Positions 28,201-37,602 of a DNA stretch of 64,000 nt are shown piece by piece. The position numbers and the translations under genes were made by a program. A model generated the notes under the pieces. It made no database searches, was not told the DNA's origin, and worked only from the letters and a program-made list of their open reading frames with translations. Numbering within the stretch: the first letter of the stretch is position 1; each line of letters opens with the position of its first letter. The DNA is from an uncultured Alphaproteobacteria bacterium (GTDB taxonomy: Bacteria; Pseudomonadota; Alphaproteobacteria; Rhodospirillales; Rhodospirillaceae), in NCBI GenBank assembly GCA_900079695.1, contig LT599022.1:3168530-3232529 (forward strand), read 5' to 3'.

Positions 28201-29889
28201 ATGCTGAAACGCTTCCTCGCCTACTACCGCCCGCACCTCGGACTGCTGTGCCTCGATCTCGGCTGCGCGGTCGCCTCGGGGGTGATGGAGCTGGGCTTCC
28301 CGCTCGCGATCAAGGCGTTCGTCGACGACCTCCTGCCGCTCGGCGATCCGGCGCTGATCCTGCTCGCGGCGGCGGCGCTGCTGGCGGTCTACCTCGCCAA
28401 CGCCGGGCTCGGGGTGGTGGTCGCCTACTGGGGGCACATGCTCGGCGTCAACATCGAGACCGAGATGCGCCGCCGCGCCTTCGACCACCTGCAGAAGCTG
28501 TCGTTTCGCTTCTTCGACGCGCACAAGACCGGGCATCTCGTCGGCCGCGTCACCAAGGACCTGGAGGAGATCGGCGAGGTCGCCCACCACGGGCCGGAGG
28601 ATCTCCTGATCGCGCTGATGACCTTCGGCGGCGCGTTCGGGGTGATGCTGTGGGTGCATCCGCCGCTCGCTTGGATCACCGCGATCGCCGCGCCGGTGGT
28701 GGCGGTGGTGACGGCGCGCTACGGCGGCCGCATGACCCGCACCTGGCAGGAACTCTACGGCCGCGTCGGCGATTTCAACGTCCGCATCGAGGAGAGCGTC
28801 GGCGGCGTGCGCGTGGTTCAGGCGTTCGCCAACGAGGACCACGAGCGCGCCCGCTTCGCCGAGAGCAACGCCGCCTACCGCCGCACCAAACTCGCCGCCT
28901 ATCGGATCATGGCGGGGGCAATGGCGCTCGGCTACGTCGGCATGCGCGCGGTGATGGTGCTGGTGATGGTGGCGGGGGCGCATTACGTGGTCGCCGGGTC
29001 GCTCAGCCCGGGCGGATTCGTCGGCTTCCTGCTGCTGGTGGGGGTGTTCTTCCGCCCGCTCGAACGCATCACCACGGTGATCGAGATGTATCCCCGGGGA
29101 ATCGCCGGGTTCCGCCGTTACTGCGAGCTGCTCGCCACCGCGCCCGACGTCGCCGACCGCCCCGGGGCGCGGCCCGCGCCGCCGCTCGGGGGCGAGGTGA
29201 CGTTCGCCGGGGTGCGCTTCGGCTACGACCCGGCGCGCCCGGTGTTGAAGGATTTCGACCTCGTGGTGCCGCCGGGCCGGACGGTGGCGCTGGTCGGGCC
29301 GTCGGGAGTGGGCAAGACCACGATCTGCTCGTTGCTGCCGCGGTTCTACGACGTCGACGCGGGCGCGGTGCGGGTCGACGGCGTGGACGTGCGCGACTAT
29401 ACCCTGGCATCGTTGCGCGGGCAGATCGGCATCGTCCAGCAGGAGGTGTTCCTGTTCGGCGGAACCCTGCGCGAGAACATCGCCTACGGCCGCCTCGACG
29501 CGTCCGAGGCGGAGATCCGCGAGGCCGCCCGCCGCGCCCGCCTCGAAACCCTGATCGCCGATCTGCCGCAGGGCCTCGACACCGTGGTCGGCGAGCGCGG
29601 CGTCAAGCTCTCCGGCGGGCAGCGCCAGCGCGTCGCGATCGCGCGGATGTTCCTCAAGAACCCGCCGATCCTGATCCTCGACGAGGCGACCTCGGCGCTC
29701 GATTCCCGCACCGAGCGGGAGATCCGCCGTGCGCTTTCCGAACTCGCGCGGGGGCGCACCACCCTGATCATCGCCCATCGCCTCGCCACCGTGCGCGACG
29801 CCGATCTGATCCTCGAGGTCGGGCCGTCGGGCGCGGTGCGCCGCCGCGACTACGCCGAGCTGATCGCGGGCGAGGCGGCGCTCGGCTGA
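28201..29889 (+). CDS. Exporter-type ABC transporter (fused membrane and ATPase domains)
   Basis: This 562-aa half-transporter has six membrane helices (residues 15-300) and a C-terminal ATPase (about 325-555) with Walker A VGPSGVGKTT, signature LSGGQRQRVAIAR and Walker B ILILDEATSALDS. It is homologous to MsbA-like exporters and probably homodimerises. It lies 13 bases after the siderophore permease in the same direction, so a role in iron-siderophore handling is likely: recycling or export of desferri-siderophore, or, less conventionally, import as in the mycobacterial IrtAB exporter-fold importers. Confidence 0.9.
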   Translation: MLKRFLAYYRPHLGLLCLDLGCAVASGVMELGFPLAIKAFVDDLLPLGDPALILLAAAALLAVYLANAGLGVVVAYWGHMLGVNIETEMRRRAFDHLQKLSFRFFDAHKTGHLVGRVTKDLEEIGEVAHHGPEDLLIALMTFGGAFGVMLWVHPPLAWITAIAAPVVAVVTARYGGRMTRTWQELYGRVGDFNVRIEESVGGVRVVQAFANEDHERARFAESNAAYRRTKLAAYRIMAGAMALGYVGMRAVMVLVMVAGAHYVVAGSLSPGGFVGFLLLVGVFFRPLERITTVIEMYPRGIAGFRRYCELLATAPDVADRPGARPAPPLGGEVTFAGVRFGYDPARPVLKDFDLVVPPGRTVALVGPSGVGKTTICSLLPRFYDVDAGAVRVDGVDVRDYTLASLRGQIGIVQQEVFLFGGTLRENIAYGRLDASEAEIREAARRARLETLIADLPQGLDTVVGERGVKLSGGQRQRVAIARMFLKNPPILILDEATSALDSRTEREIRRALSELARGRTTLIIAHRLATVRDADLILEVGPSGAVRRRDYAELIAGEAALG

Positions 29890-29950
29890 GCTTGCGCCGC
29901 AAGCGCCGCGGCGGCAGGATCGGAGTCCCCCCAACCGCAGGACCGCCGCC

Positions 29951-31078
29951 ATGTCCCTCGCCGAACTCGCCACCCCCGCGCTGCTCCTCGACGTTGCCAA
30001 GGTCCGGCACAACCTCGCGCGGCTGAAGGCGCGGCTGGCGGAGCACGGCGTCGCCTTCCGCCCGCACATGAAGACCGCGAAGAGCGCGGCGCTCTATGCC
30101 GAACTGATCGGCGCGGGCACGCCGATCACCGTGTCGACGCTGAAGGAGGCGGAGGAATACGCCGCCGCCGGGGCGACCGACGTCACCTACGCGGTCGGCA
30201 TCACCCCCGACAAGCTCGACCGCGTCGGCGCGCTGCGGCGCAGCGGCTGCGCGGTGGCGGTGATCCTCGATTCGGTGCCGGCCGCCGAGGCGGTGGCGGC
30301 ATGGTCGCGCGCGCGCGGCGACGCGCTTCCGGCGTTCGTCGAGATCGACGCCGACGGTCAGCGCGCGGGATTGCAGGCGAGCCGCGCCGCCGAAATCGTC
30401 GCGGTCGGCCGCGCCCTCGTCGACGGCGGCGCGGAACTGCGCGGCGTCCTCACCCACGCGGGCGATTCCTATGCGGTACCGGGCGCGGCGGCGATCGCGG
30501 CGATGGCCGAGACCGAACGCGCCGCCACCGTCGCCGCCGCCGAGGCGTTGCGCGCCGCCGGGCTGCCGTGCCCGGTGGTGTCGGTGGGCTCGACCCCGAC
30601 CGCGCTCTTCGCCCGCGACCTCACCGGCGTCACCGAGGTGCGCGCCGGGGTTTTCATGTTCCAGGATCTGGTGATGGCGGGCCTCGGCGTCTGCCCGGTG
30701 GAGGACATCGCGCTGTCGGTGCTGGCGAGCGTGATCGGCCACCAGGCCGACAAGGGCTGGACGCTGATCGACGCCGGGTGGATGGCGATGTCGCGGGATC
30801 GCGGCACCGCCGCGCTGCCGGTCGACCAGGGCTACGGCCTGGTGTGCGACGCGGGCGGGCGGCCGCTCGGCGATCACGTGGTGATCAAGGCGTCGCAGGA
30901 GCACGGCATCGTTGCGGCGCGGGCGGGCGGCGCGGCGAAGCCGCTCGATTTGCCGCTCGGCGCGCGGGTACGGGTGCTGCCGAACCACGCCTGCGCCACC
31001 GCCGCGCAGTTCCAGGATTACGTGCTGGTCGAGGGCGAGCGGGTGGTCGGCCGCGCCGCGCGCTTCAACGGCTGGTGA
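29951..31078 (+). CDS. DSD1-family PLP enzyme (D-threonine aldolase / D-serine dehydratase type)
   Basis: This 375-aa fold-type III PLP enzyme has the Schiff-base lysine in RPHMKTAKS near residue 40. The C-terminal metal-binding His-x-Cys pair is in LPNHACAT (about residue 347), as in eukaryotic D-serine dehydratase. The family cleaves D-threonine or other D-3-hydroxy amino acids, or dehydrates D-serine. Start ATG 29951 is preceded by GCAGGA. It may be the last gene of the preceding operon (61-base gap) or independent. The substrate cannot be chosen from the sequence. Confidence 0.9.
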   Translation: MSLAELATPALLLDVAKVRHNLARLKARLAEHGVAFRPHMKTAKSAALYAELIGAGTPITVSTLKEAEEYAAAGATDVTYAVGITPDKLDRVGALRRSGCAVAVILDSVPAAEAVAAWSRARGDALPAFVEIDADGQRAGLQASRAAEIVAVGRALVDGGAELRGVLTHAGDSYAVPGAAAIAAMAETERAATVAAAEALRAAGLPCPVVSVGSTPTALFARDLTGVTEVRAGVFMFQDLVMAGLGVCPVEDIALSVLASVIGHQADKGWTLIDAGWMAMSRDRGTAALPVDQGYGLVCDAGGRPLGDHVVIKASQEHGIVAARAGGAAKPLDLPLGARVRVLPNHACATAAQFQDYVLVEGERVVGRAARFNGW

Positions 31079-31440
31079 CGCGGCCGTAGATGGGGTCCAC
31101 CATCCGCGCCGCCGTGGCGTAGTCGGCCGCCGCCGGATCGAAGCCCGCGCCCGCCCCAGGCGTCGGGCGGCTCTCGATTGCGACGATCCCGGGGAAGCCG
31201 AGGCTCCACAGCGCGAGACCGACGAGATGGACGCCGAGATCGGCGACGCCGCCGCCCACGAGGCGCGGGTCGCGATACCAGGGCTTGTCCGGCCCGTAGG
31301 CGTTGTGGAAGACGAACTCTCCCGCGAGTACCCGCCCGAGCTCGCCCGCGTGCGTCAAGGTCGCGCAATGGCTGCGCGGCGGTGCAGTGGCGGTAGCACA
31401 TGTCCACCTCCGCCTCCGGCGCGAGGGCGGCGCCGTTCTA
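31067..31440 (-). pseudogene. Remnant of a Gfo/Idh/MocA-family oxidoreductase
   Basis: Only the C-terminal part survives, in two frames. One frame reads EVDMCYRHCTAAQPLRDL. After a shift near 31345 the other reads HAGELGRVLAGEFVFHNAYG, then DKPWYRDPRLVGGGVADLG, then HLVGLALWSLGFPGIV. GGGVADLGVHLVGLALW is the Gfo/Idh/MocA C-domain motif. The N-terminal NAD-binding Rossmann domain is absent and the 3' end runs into the end of the D-threonine aldolase-like gene, so the product cannot be an active dehydrogenase. It is joined directly to an epimerase remnant. Confidence 0.75.
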
Positions 31441-31969
31441 GCTTCGTCCCACCAGCGCGCGCCGGAGTTGGCGAGCGCGCCGGTGTAGGGGGTGGAGAGC
31501 GCCTGCCCCGGCCCGAAGACGTTGAACAACCCCAGCGCCACGGCTTCGATGCCGTAGGCGCGGCCGATCATCAGGCAGCTGCGTTCCGGCACGAACTTGC
31601 CGAGGGCGTAGATCGAGGCGACGACGAGCCGGCGGACCGGCTTTTCCGACAGGCGTTCGAGCGGGTGGGCAGTGGCGAGGTCGTTGCCGCCGACGTAGCG
31701 CACGATCTCGGACATGCTTTGGCCGACGCCGACCTCGGCGGCGAGGTGGAACACCCCGTTCACGCTGTCGAGGGCGACGCCGAGCAGCTGCGTGTCGCGC
31801 AGCCCGCCCTCGTAGAATTCCACGTCCGGGGCAGGTCGCGGTCGCGGTCGCCGTGAACCTGCGAGACCAGGGAATCGATGACCCGGGCCCGATGCCCGCG
31901 GGAGAGAAGCTCCAGGCGCAGATGTCGGCCGATGAAGCCGGCACCCCCGGTGCGGAGGTAAGTGGCCAT
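31440..31969 (-). pseudogene. Remnant of an NAD-dependent sugar-nucleotide epimerase/dehydratase
   Basis: An ATG at 31969 opens a Rossmann start (TGGAGFIGRHLRLELLSRGH, then VIDSLVSQVHGD). The frame shifts near 31830 and continues as DVEFYEGGLRDTQLL, FHLAAEVGVGQSMSEI, PVRRLVVAS. It then jumps directly to IYALGKFVPERSCLMIGRAY and FNVFGPGQALSTPYTGAL. Intact extended SDRs have several dozen residues between VVAS and YxxxK, so an internal deletion is evident, and the C-terminal third is missing. No promoter or good ribosome site was seen. Confidence 0.78.
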
Positions 31970-32159
31970 TGCGATATCTCCGTCGAAGGTCGTGATGCGT
32001 GTCCGGCCCAATCCCCTGGGCGACTGTTTGGTTCTGGCGGCCTCCGCCATTTCGGTCGCGGAATTCCGGTCTTTCCGGAACTCCGGCCGAGGATTTTTGC
32101 GGAACCCGGGCGAGGCCGCGCGGGTTATCGCAGCATTCGCCGCACCACGGCCGGGACCG

Positions 32160-33014
32160 ATGACAGCCGCACGCCGCCACCTCGCCAGCAGCCTTTTCGC
32201 CGCGCTCGCCGCTCTCGTGCTGAGCGGTTGCGAATCCGCGTTGATGGACCCGAAGGGGGACATCGGCATGCAGCAGCGCGGGGTGATCATCTCGGCGATG
32301 CTGTGGATGGCGCTGGTGGTGGTGCCGGTGTTCGCGATGACGGCCTGGTTCGCGTGGTGGTTCCGCGCGGGCAACCGCCGCGCCCGCTATACCCCCGACT
32401 GGCACGACAGTCCGAAGCTCGAGGCGGTGGTCTGGGGGGTGCCCGCGGCGATCGTCCTGGCGATGGGCATCGGCAGCTGGCAGATGGCGCACAAGCTCGA
32501 TCCGTTCCGGCCGATCGCGGCGGAGCGGCCTCCGGTCGCGGTCGAGGTCGTCGCGCTCGATTGGAAATGGCTGTTCATCTATCCCGAGGAGGGGATCGCC
32601 GCGGTCAACGAACTCGCGCTTCCGGTGGGGGTGCCGGTGGCGTTCCGCATCACCTCCGGCTCGGTGATGAACTCGTTCTTCATTCCCCGGCTCGGCAGCC
32701 AGGTCTACGCGATGAGCGGCATGGAGACCCGGCTGCACCTGATCGCCGACGCGGCGGGCGACTACCCGGGGATGTCGGCGCAATTCAGCGGCCGGGGCTT
32801 CTCGCAGATGCGGTTCCGGGCCCGCGCGATGTCGCGGCGGGACTACGAGGCCTGGCTCGCGCGCGCCCGCGCCGCGCCCGCGGTGCTCGACGACCGGACC
32901 TTTTCCGCCCTGCTGGAACCGAGCGAAAGCCATCCGGTGACTCTCTACAGCCGCGTCGAACCCGGCCTCTTCGACGCCCTGGTGGCGAAGTTCCGCACCG
33001 GCCATGGTCCCTAG
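32160..33014 (+). CDS. cyoA: Cytochrome bo3 ubiquinol oxidase subunit II
   Basis: This 284-aa lipoprotein has a signal ending LVLSGC (Cys24), two membrane helices and a periplasmic cupredoxin domain (VVALDWKWLFIYPEEGIAAVN, then SFFIPRLGSQVYAMSGM). The Cu-A cysteine ligands of cytochrome c oxidases are absent, as expected for a quinol oxidase. It starts the cyoABCDE operon. The ATG at 32160 is chosen because the lipoprotein signal begins there; the frame is open upstream but carries no signal. The 190 bases before it show no clear promoter. Confidence 0.95.
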   Translation: MTAARRHLASSLFAALAALVLSGCESALMDPKGDIGMQQRGVIISAMLWMALVVVPVFAMTAWFAWWFRAGNRRARYTPDWHDSPKLEAVVWGVPAAIVLAMGIGSWQMAHKLDPFRPIAAERPPVAVEVVALDWKWLFIYPEEGIAAVNELALPVGVPVAFRITSGSVMNSFFIPRLGSQVYAMSGMETRLHLIADAAGDYPGMSAQFSGRGFSQMRFRARAMSRRDYEAWLARARAAPAVLDDRTFSALLEPSESHPVTLYSRVEPGLFDALVAKFRTGHGP

Positions 33015-33026
33015 GAGGAGATGCCG

Positions 33027-35003
33027 ATGTTCGGAAAGCTCAGCCTCGACGCGATCCCGTTCCGCGAACCGATCATCATGGTGGCGGCGGCGGGGGTGGT
33101 CGTGGGGCTCCTGGTCGCGGTCGGCTATCTCACCTGGGCGAAGCGCTGGACCTGGCTGTGGACCGAATATCTGACCTCGGTCGACCACAAGAAGATCGGC
33201 ATCATGTACACCGCGCTCGGTCTGGTGATGCTGCTGCGCGGCTTCACCGACGCCGCGATGATGCGCGCGCAGCAGGCGGTGGCGGTGGGCGACAATCCCG
33301 GATACCTGCCGCCGCACCACTTCGACCAGATCTTCACCGCTCACGGCGTGATCATGATCTTCTTCGTCGCGATGCCGCTGCTGACCGGGCTGATGAACCT
33401 GGTGGTGCCGCTGCAGATCGGCGCGCGCGACGTCGCCTACCCGTTCCTCAATTCGCTGTCGTTCTGGTTCACCGCGGCGGGCGCGGCGCTGGTCAACGTC
33501 TCGCTGGTGGTGGGGGAGTTCGCCAAGACCGGCTGGTCGGGCTATCCGCCGTTGTCGGAGCTCGCCTACAGCCCCGACGTTGGCGTCGACTACTACATCT
33601 GGTCGCTGCAGATCGCCGGTCTCGGCACGCTGCTGACCGGCGTCAACTTCTTCACCACCATTCTCCGGATGCGCGCGCCGGGCATGCCGATGATGGACAT
33701 GCCGCTGTTCACCTGGACGGCGCTCTGCACCAACGTTCTGATCGTCGCCGCCTTTCCGATCCTCACCGTGGCGCTGGCGCTGCTCGGGCTCGACCGCTAC
33801 CTCGGCATGCACTTCTTCACCGCCGGCGGCGGCGGCGTGCTGATGATGTACGTCAACCTGTTCTGGGCGTGGGGCCACCCGGAGGTCTACATCCTCATCC
33901 TCCCGGCGTTCGGAATCTTCTCCGAGGTCACCGCGACGTTCTCCGAGAAGCGGCTGTTCGGCTATCGGGTGATGGTGTGGGCGCTGGTGGCGATCACCGT
34001 GCTGTCGTTCGTGGTGTGGCTGCACCACTTCTTCACCATGGGGTCGGGCGCGAACGTCAACGCCTTCTTCGGTGTCGCGACGATGGTGATCGCCATCCCC
34101 ACCGGGGTGAAGGTGTTCAACTGGCTGTTCACGATGTATCGCGGGCGGGTCCACTTCACCCCGCCGATGCTGTGGACGCTCGGCTTCATCGTCACCTTCA
34201 CCATCGGCGGCGCCACCGGCGTGCTGCTGTCGATGCCGGCGGCGAACTTCGTGCTGCACAATTCGCTGTTCCTGGTCGCGCACTTCCACAACGTGCTGAT
34301 CGGCGGTGCGCTCTACGGCTATTTCGCGGGGATCAACTACTGGTTCCCGAAGGCGTTCGGCTTCCGCCTGCACGAGCGCCTCGGGCAGGCCTCGTTCTGG
34401 TGCTGGCTGGTGGGCTTCTATCTCGCCTTCATGCCGCTCTACGTGCTCGGCTTCATGGGGATGACGCGGCGGCTCAACCGCTACGACGATCCGGCGTGGC
34501 AGATCTATCTGATCGTCGCGGCGGTGGGCGCGGTGGTGATCGCGGCGGGGATCGCCCTCACGATCCTCCAGTTCGTCGTCAGCATCCGCAACCGCGAGGC
34601 GCTCGCCGACCGCACCGGCGACCCGTGGAACGGCCGCACCCTCGAATGGTCGGTGTCGTCGCCGCCGCCGTTCTACAACTTCGCCGAGATCCCGCTCGTC
34701 CATGGCATCGACGCCTGGGCGACGATCAAGGCGGAGGGGCGCGCCCACCGCATGCCGGACCGTTGGGAGGACATCCATATGCCGCGCAACACCGCCGTCG
34801 GCCTCGTGCTCGGCGGGTTCGCCGGGGTCTTCGGGTTCGCCATGGTGTGGCACATCTGGTGGCTCGCGGGCGCGGCGCTCATCGGTGCGTTCGCGGCGCT
34901 GATGGTGCGGGTGTTCGACGACGACACCCACTATCTCGTGCCCGCCGCCGAGGTGGAGGCGATCGAAACCGAATTCCGGCGTCGCGCCGGGGAGGTGCGG
35001 TGA
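33027..35003 (+). CDS. cyoB: Cytochrome bo3 ubiquinol oxidase subunit I
   Basis: This 658-aa haem-copper oxidase catalytic subunit shows haem and copper ligands in [25 protein letters not shown] (His-Tyr pair), [20 protein letters not shown] and VAHFHNV. The ATG at 33027 is preferred to the ATG six bases earlier because AGGAGG then has normal spacing and the protein begins [12 protein letters not shown], matching the E. coli CyoB N-terminus. It reduces O2 to water with electrons from ubiquinol while pumping protons in the inner membrane. Its TGA overlaps the cyoC ATG by one base. Confidence 0.97.
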   Translation: MFGKLSLDAIPFREPIIMVAAAGVVVGLLVAVGYLTWAKRWTWLWTEYLTSVDHKKIGIMYTALGLVMLLRGFTDAAMMRAQQAVAVGDNPGYLPPHHFDQIFTAHGVIMIFFVAMPLLTGLMNLVVPLQIGARDVAYPFLNSLSFWFTAAGAALVNVSLVVGEFAKTGWSGYPPLSELAYSPDVGVDYYIWSLQIAGLGTLLTGVNFFTTILRMRAPGMPMMDMPLFTWTALCTNVLIVAAFPILTVALALLGLDRYLGMHFFTAGGGGVLMMYVNLFWAWGHPEVYILILPAFGIFSEVTATFSEKRLFGYRVMVWALVAITVLSFVVWLHHFFTMGSGANVNAFFGVATMVIAIPTGVKVFNWLFTMYRGRVHFTPPMLWTLGFIVTFTIGGATGVLLSMPAANFVLHNSLFLVAHFHNVLIGGALYGYFAGINYWFPKAFGFRLHERLGQASFWCWLVGFYLAFMPLYVLGFMGMTRRLNRYDDPAWQIYLIVAAVGAVVIAAGIALTILQFVVSIRNREALADRTGDPWNGRTLEWSVSSPPPFYNFAEIPLVHGIDAWATIKAEGRAHRMPDRWEDIHMPRNTAVGLVLGGFAGVFGFAMVWHIWWLAGAALIGAFAALMVRVFDDDTHYLVPAAEVEAIETEFRRRAGEVR

Positions 35004-35635
35004 TGGCGATTCCCCGTCCCGGCGCGTTCTCGCGCGCCGCCGCACCCCATGCCCACGAGGAGAACCCGGGCGTCACCAGCACCGTGGTGTTCGGGTTCTG
35101 GATCTATCTGATGAGCGACTGCATGCTGTTCGCGACGCTGTTCGCGACCTATGCGGTGGTCGCGCCGCAGACCGCGGGCGGGCCTTCGGGCGCGGAGATC
35201 TTCGAACTCGGCTACGTGCTCGCCGAAACCGCGCTGCTGCTGCTCAGCAGCCTCACCGACGGCTTCGCGATGCTCGCGGCGCGGGCGGCGCGGCGGCGCG
35301 CCGCGCTCGGCTGGCTCGCCGTCACCTTCGTCTTCGGCGCGGGGTTCCTGGCGATGGAACTGCACGAGTTCACCAAGCTGATCGGCGAGGGTCACGGCCC
35401 GGGGGTGAGCGCGTTCCTCTCCGGCTATTTCGCCCTGGTCGGCACCCATGGGCTGCACGTCACCGTCGGCCTCGTCTGGCTGCTGGTGATGGCGGTGCAG
35501 GTCCTGCGCTTCGGCCTCGGCGAGGCGGTACTGCGGCGGCTGATGTGCTTCAGCATGTTCTGGCACTTTCTCGACGTGATCTGGATCTGCGTGTTCACCA
35601 TCGTCTACCTGTTCGGAGCGATGCCCCATGAATGA
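35003..35635 (+). CDS. cyoC: Cytochrome bo3 ubiquinol oxidase subunit III
   Basis: This 210-aa protein has five membrane helices of the subunit III family, with FGFWIYLMSDCMLFATLFAT at the first helix and TVGLVWLLVMAV and FWHFLDVIWICVFTIVYLFG at the end. It is a structural subunit of the quinol oxidase. It starts at ATG 35003, overlapping the cyoB stop (TGATG), and overlaps cyoD by eight bases, which fits tight translational coupling. Confidence 0.96.
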   Translation: MAIPRPGAFSRAAAPHAHEENPGVTSTVVFGFWIYLMSDCMLFATLFATYAVVAPQTAGGPSGAEIFELGYVLAETALLLLSSLTDGFAMLAARAARRRAALGWLAVTFVFGAGFLAMELHEFTKLIGEGHGPGVSAFLSGYFALVGTHGLHVTVGLVWLLVMAVQVLRFGLGEAVLRRLMCFSMFWHFLDVIWICVFTIVYLFGAMPHE

Positions 35636-35984
35636 GGACAAGGCGTTTCCCGAAACCAAGGGCGATTCCCACGTCGGCCACGGCAGCGTCGGCTCGTTCC
35701 TCGCCGGTTTCGGCCTTTCCGCCGCGCTGACCGCGGCGGCGTTCGCCCTGGTGATGCTGCCGGCGATGCCCCGGCTGCCGACGATGGCGGCGGTGGTGGC
35801 GCTGGCGGTGGCGCAGATCGTGGTGCAGATGTACTACTTCCTCCACCTCGACCGCCACTCCGAGCGGTGGAACTTCGTTTCCCTCTATTTCACCGTGCTG
35901 ATCGTCGCGATCCTCGTCGGCGGGTCGCTGTGGATCATGGCGCATCTCGCCGAGAACGTGATGCCCGGCATGGGCATGAGGTAG
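35628..35984 (+). CDS. cyoD: Cytochrome bo3 ubiquinol oxidase subunit IV
   Basis: This 118-aa protein has three membrane helices and the subunit IV hallmark VQMYYFLHLDRHSERWNF. It assists assembly and stability of the oxidase. It starts inside the end of cyoC and ends two bases before the GTG start of cyoE. Confidence 0.95.
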   Translation: MNEDKAFPETKGDSHVGHGSVGSFLAGFGLSAALTAAAFALVMLPAMPRLPTMAAVVALAVAQIVVQMYYFLHLDRHSERWNFVSLYFTVLIVAILVGGSLWIMAHLAENVMPGMGMR

Positions 35985-35986
35985 CG

Positions 35987-36856
35987 GTGCTCGCGGTCCT
36001 CGCCCAGCTCGCCAAGCCCGGAATCGTCTTCGGCAACCTGATCGCGGCGGCGGGCGGCTACCTGCTCGCGGCGCGAGGCGCGGTGGAACCGCAGGGGTTC
36101 GCCGCGGCGATGGCGGGCACCGCGATGGTGGTGGGGTCGGGCTGCGCCTTCAACAACGTCATCGACCGCGACATCGACGCGCGGATGGAGCGCACCCGCC
36201 GCCGCGCCCTCGTCACCGGCCGGGCGACGCCGGGGCTGGCGCTCGCCTGGGGAACGCTGCTCGGGTTGGCGGGCTTCGCCGCGCTCGCGTTCGGCACCAA
36301 CGCGTGGGCGGTGGGGCTGGCGGCGATGGGCTGGCTGGTCTACGTCGGCCTCTACTCCCTGTGGCTGAAGCGCCGCTCGCCGCACGCGATCTGGGTCGGC
36401 AGCCTCGCCGGGGCGGCGCCGCCCGCGATCGGCTATTGCGCCGCCGCCGGGCGCTTCGACGGCGGGGCGGCGCTGCTGTTCCTGATCTACGCGCTCTGGC
36501 AGATCCCCCATTCCGACGCGATCGCGATCTTCCGCCTCAAGGACTTCGCCGCCGCCGGGCTGCCGGTGTCGCCGCTTGCGCACGGCATGGCGGCGGCGAA
36601 GCGGCAGATCGTCGTCACCGTCTTCGCCTTCACCTTCGCCGCGGTGGCGCTGGCGGCGGGCGGCTGGGCGGGCTGGGCCTACGGCGGCGTGGCGCTGGCG
36701 GCGGGCGGCTACTGGTGCGCGATCGCGCTCGCCCGCGCAGCGGGTGAGACCGACGCCGAATGGGCGCGGCGGATCTTCGTCTGCTCGATCGTCACGATCA
36801 TGGCGCTCGGGGTGATGATGTCGGTGGATTTCGGTCCGGCGGCGCGGGCGGGGTAG
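35987..36856 (+). CDS. cyoE: Haem O synthase (protohaem IX farnesyltransferase)
   Basis: This 289-aa UbiA-family prenyltransferase has about seven to nine helices and the Mg/diphosphate motif NNVIDRDIDARMERTRRR, then YSLWLKRRSPHAIW and the second polar loop IPHSDAIAIFRLKDF. It farnesylates haem B to haem O for the oxidase encoded upstream. The start is GTG 35987, with GAGG just before it; no ATG gives the conserved N-terminus. Its last 59 bases overlap the end of the convergent lipoprotein gene. Confidence 0.95.
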   Translation: MLAVLAQLAKPGIVFGNLIAAAGGYLLAARGAVEPQGFAAAMAGTAMVVGSGCAFNNVIDRDIDARMERTRRRALVTGRATPGLALAWGTLLGLAGFAALAFGTNAWAVGLAAMGWLVYVGLYSLWLKRRSPHAIWVGSLAGAAPPAIGYCAAAGRFDGGAALLFLIYALWQIPHSDAIAIFRLKDFAAAGLPVSPLAHGMAAAKRQIVVTVFAFTFAAVALAAGGWAGWAYGGVALAAGGYWCAIALARAAGETDAEWARRIFVCSIVTIMALGVMMSVDFGPAARAG

Positions 36857-37541
36857 CGGGTCGGTCGATCACTCCGGCGGCGCGCATCCGGGCGAGGACG
36901 TCGCTCCAGACGCTTTTCGCGGCTTCGCGCGCGCGGCCCGGGTCGTCGCGGGAGCCGAGGGCGCTGTCACGTTGCAGGAGCGCCGCGAAATGGTCGCTCC
37001 ACAGGCGCTCCATGGTCTCGCCGTCGTAGAGGATCGCCGTAAAGCTCAACCGCACGTCGCAGGCCGGAGCGCCGCTCAGGCTGCCCCGGCACGCGAGATC
37101 GGACCGGGCAGGCCAGATCGCCAGCAGATCGTCGCTGGTGAAACGGTCGGCTTCGAGCTCGGCGGGGATATCCTTGGCGTCGACGCCGTCGATCCGGCGG
37201 ATCGCGAAGCCGCGTGCCGGTCCGTGCGCGGGGCCGGCGAGCAGGTCGCGGAGTTCGGCGGAAAACGCCTGATCGGCGCGGCCGAGGCGGGAGTCGATCT
37301 CCTCGGGTCGTGGGCCGCGCGTGGGGATCCGCACCGAATTGGCGGGGTGGGCGAGATCGACGAGAGTGTTGCCGGGGTTCGAGACGTCCGCCGGGCGGGC
37401 GAGGCGCGAAAGATAGAGCACCGTGAAGCCGGGCGTTTCGCGCGTCGCCGGATAGGTGGTGCCGGTCGTCGGCTTGCCCGCGCAGGCCGCCGTCGACGCC
37501 AGAGCACAGCAGACGAGCGCGCGTACCATCGCCTTCGTCAT
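36798..37541 (-). CDS. Putative lipoprotein of unknown function
   Basis: This 247-aa protein begins with a signal sequence and a lipobox-like ASTAAC (Cys20), followed by a polar protein. Readable regions are GFTVLYLSRLARPADVSNPG, FAIRRIDGVDAKDIP and LSFTAILYDGETMERLWSDH. The last resembles the LPS/lipoprotein-type 'toxic waste' folds only vaguely, so no family is claimed. The C-terminus is proline-rich and low in complexity, and its 3' end overlaps the convergent cyoE by 59 bases, so the natural protein may have gained a short tail. It is monocistronic. Confidence 0.72.
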   Translation of the reverse strand: MTKAMVRALVCCALASTAACAGKPTTGTTYPATRETPGFTVLYLSRLARPADVSNPGNTLVDLAHPANSVRIPTRGPRPEEIDSRLGRADQAFSAELRDLLAGPAHGPARGFAIRRIDGVDAKDIPAELEADRFTSDDLLAIWPARSDLACRGSLSGAPACDVRLSFTAILYDGETMERLWSDHFAALLQRDSALGSRDDPGRAREAAKSVWSDVLARMRAAGVIDRPATPPAPPDRNPPTSSPRAP

Positions 37542-37602
37542 CGGCTTTCCACTCCCCGAGTTTCGGCGACCCTAGCCTGGAAACCCGGCGAATCTGCGGC
37601 GG

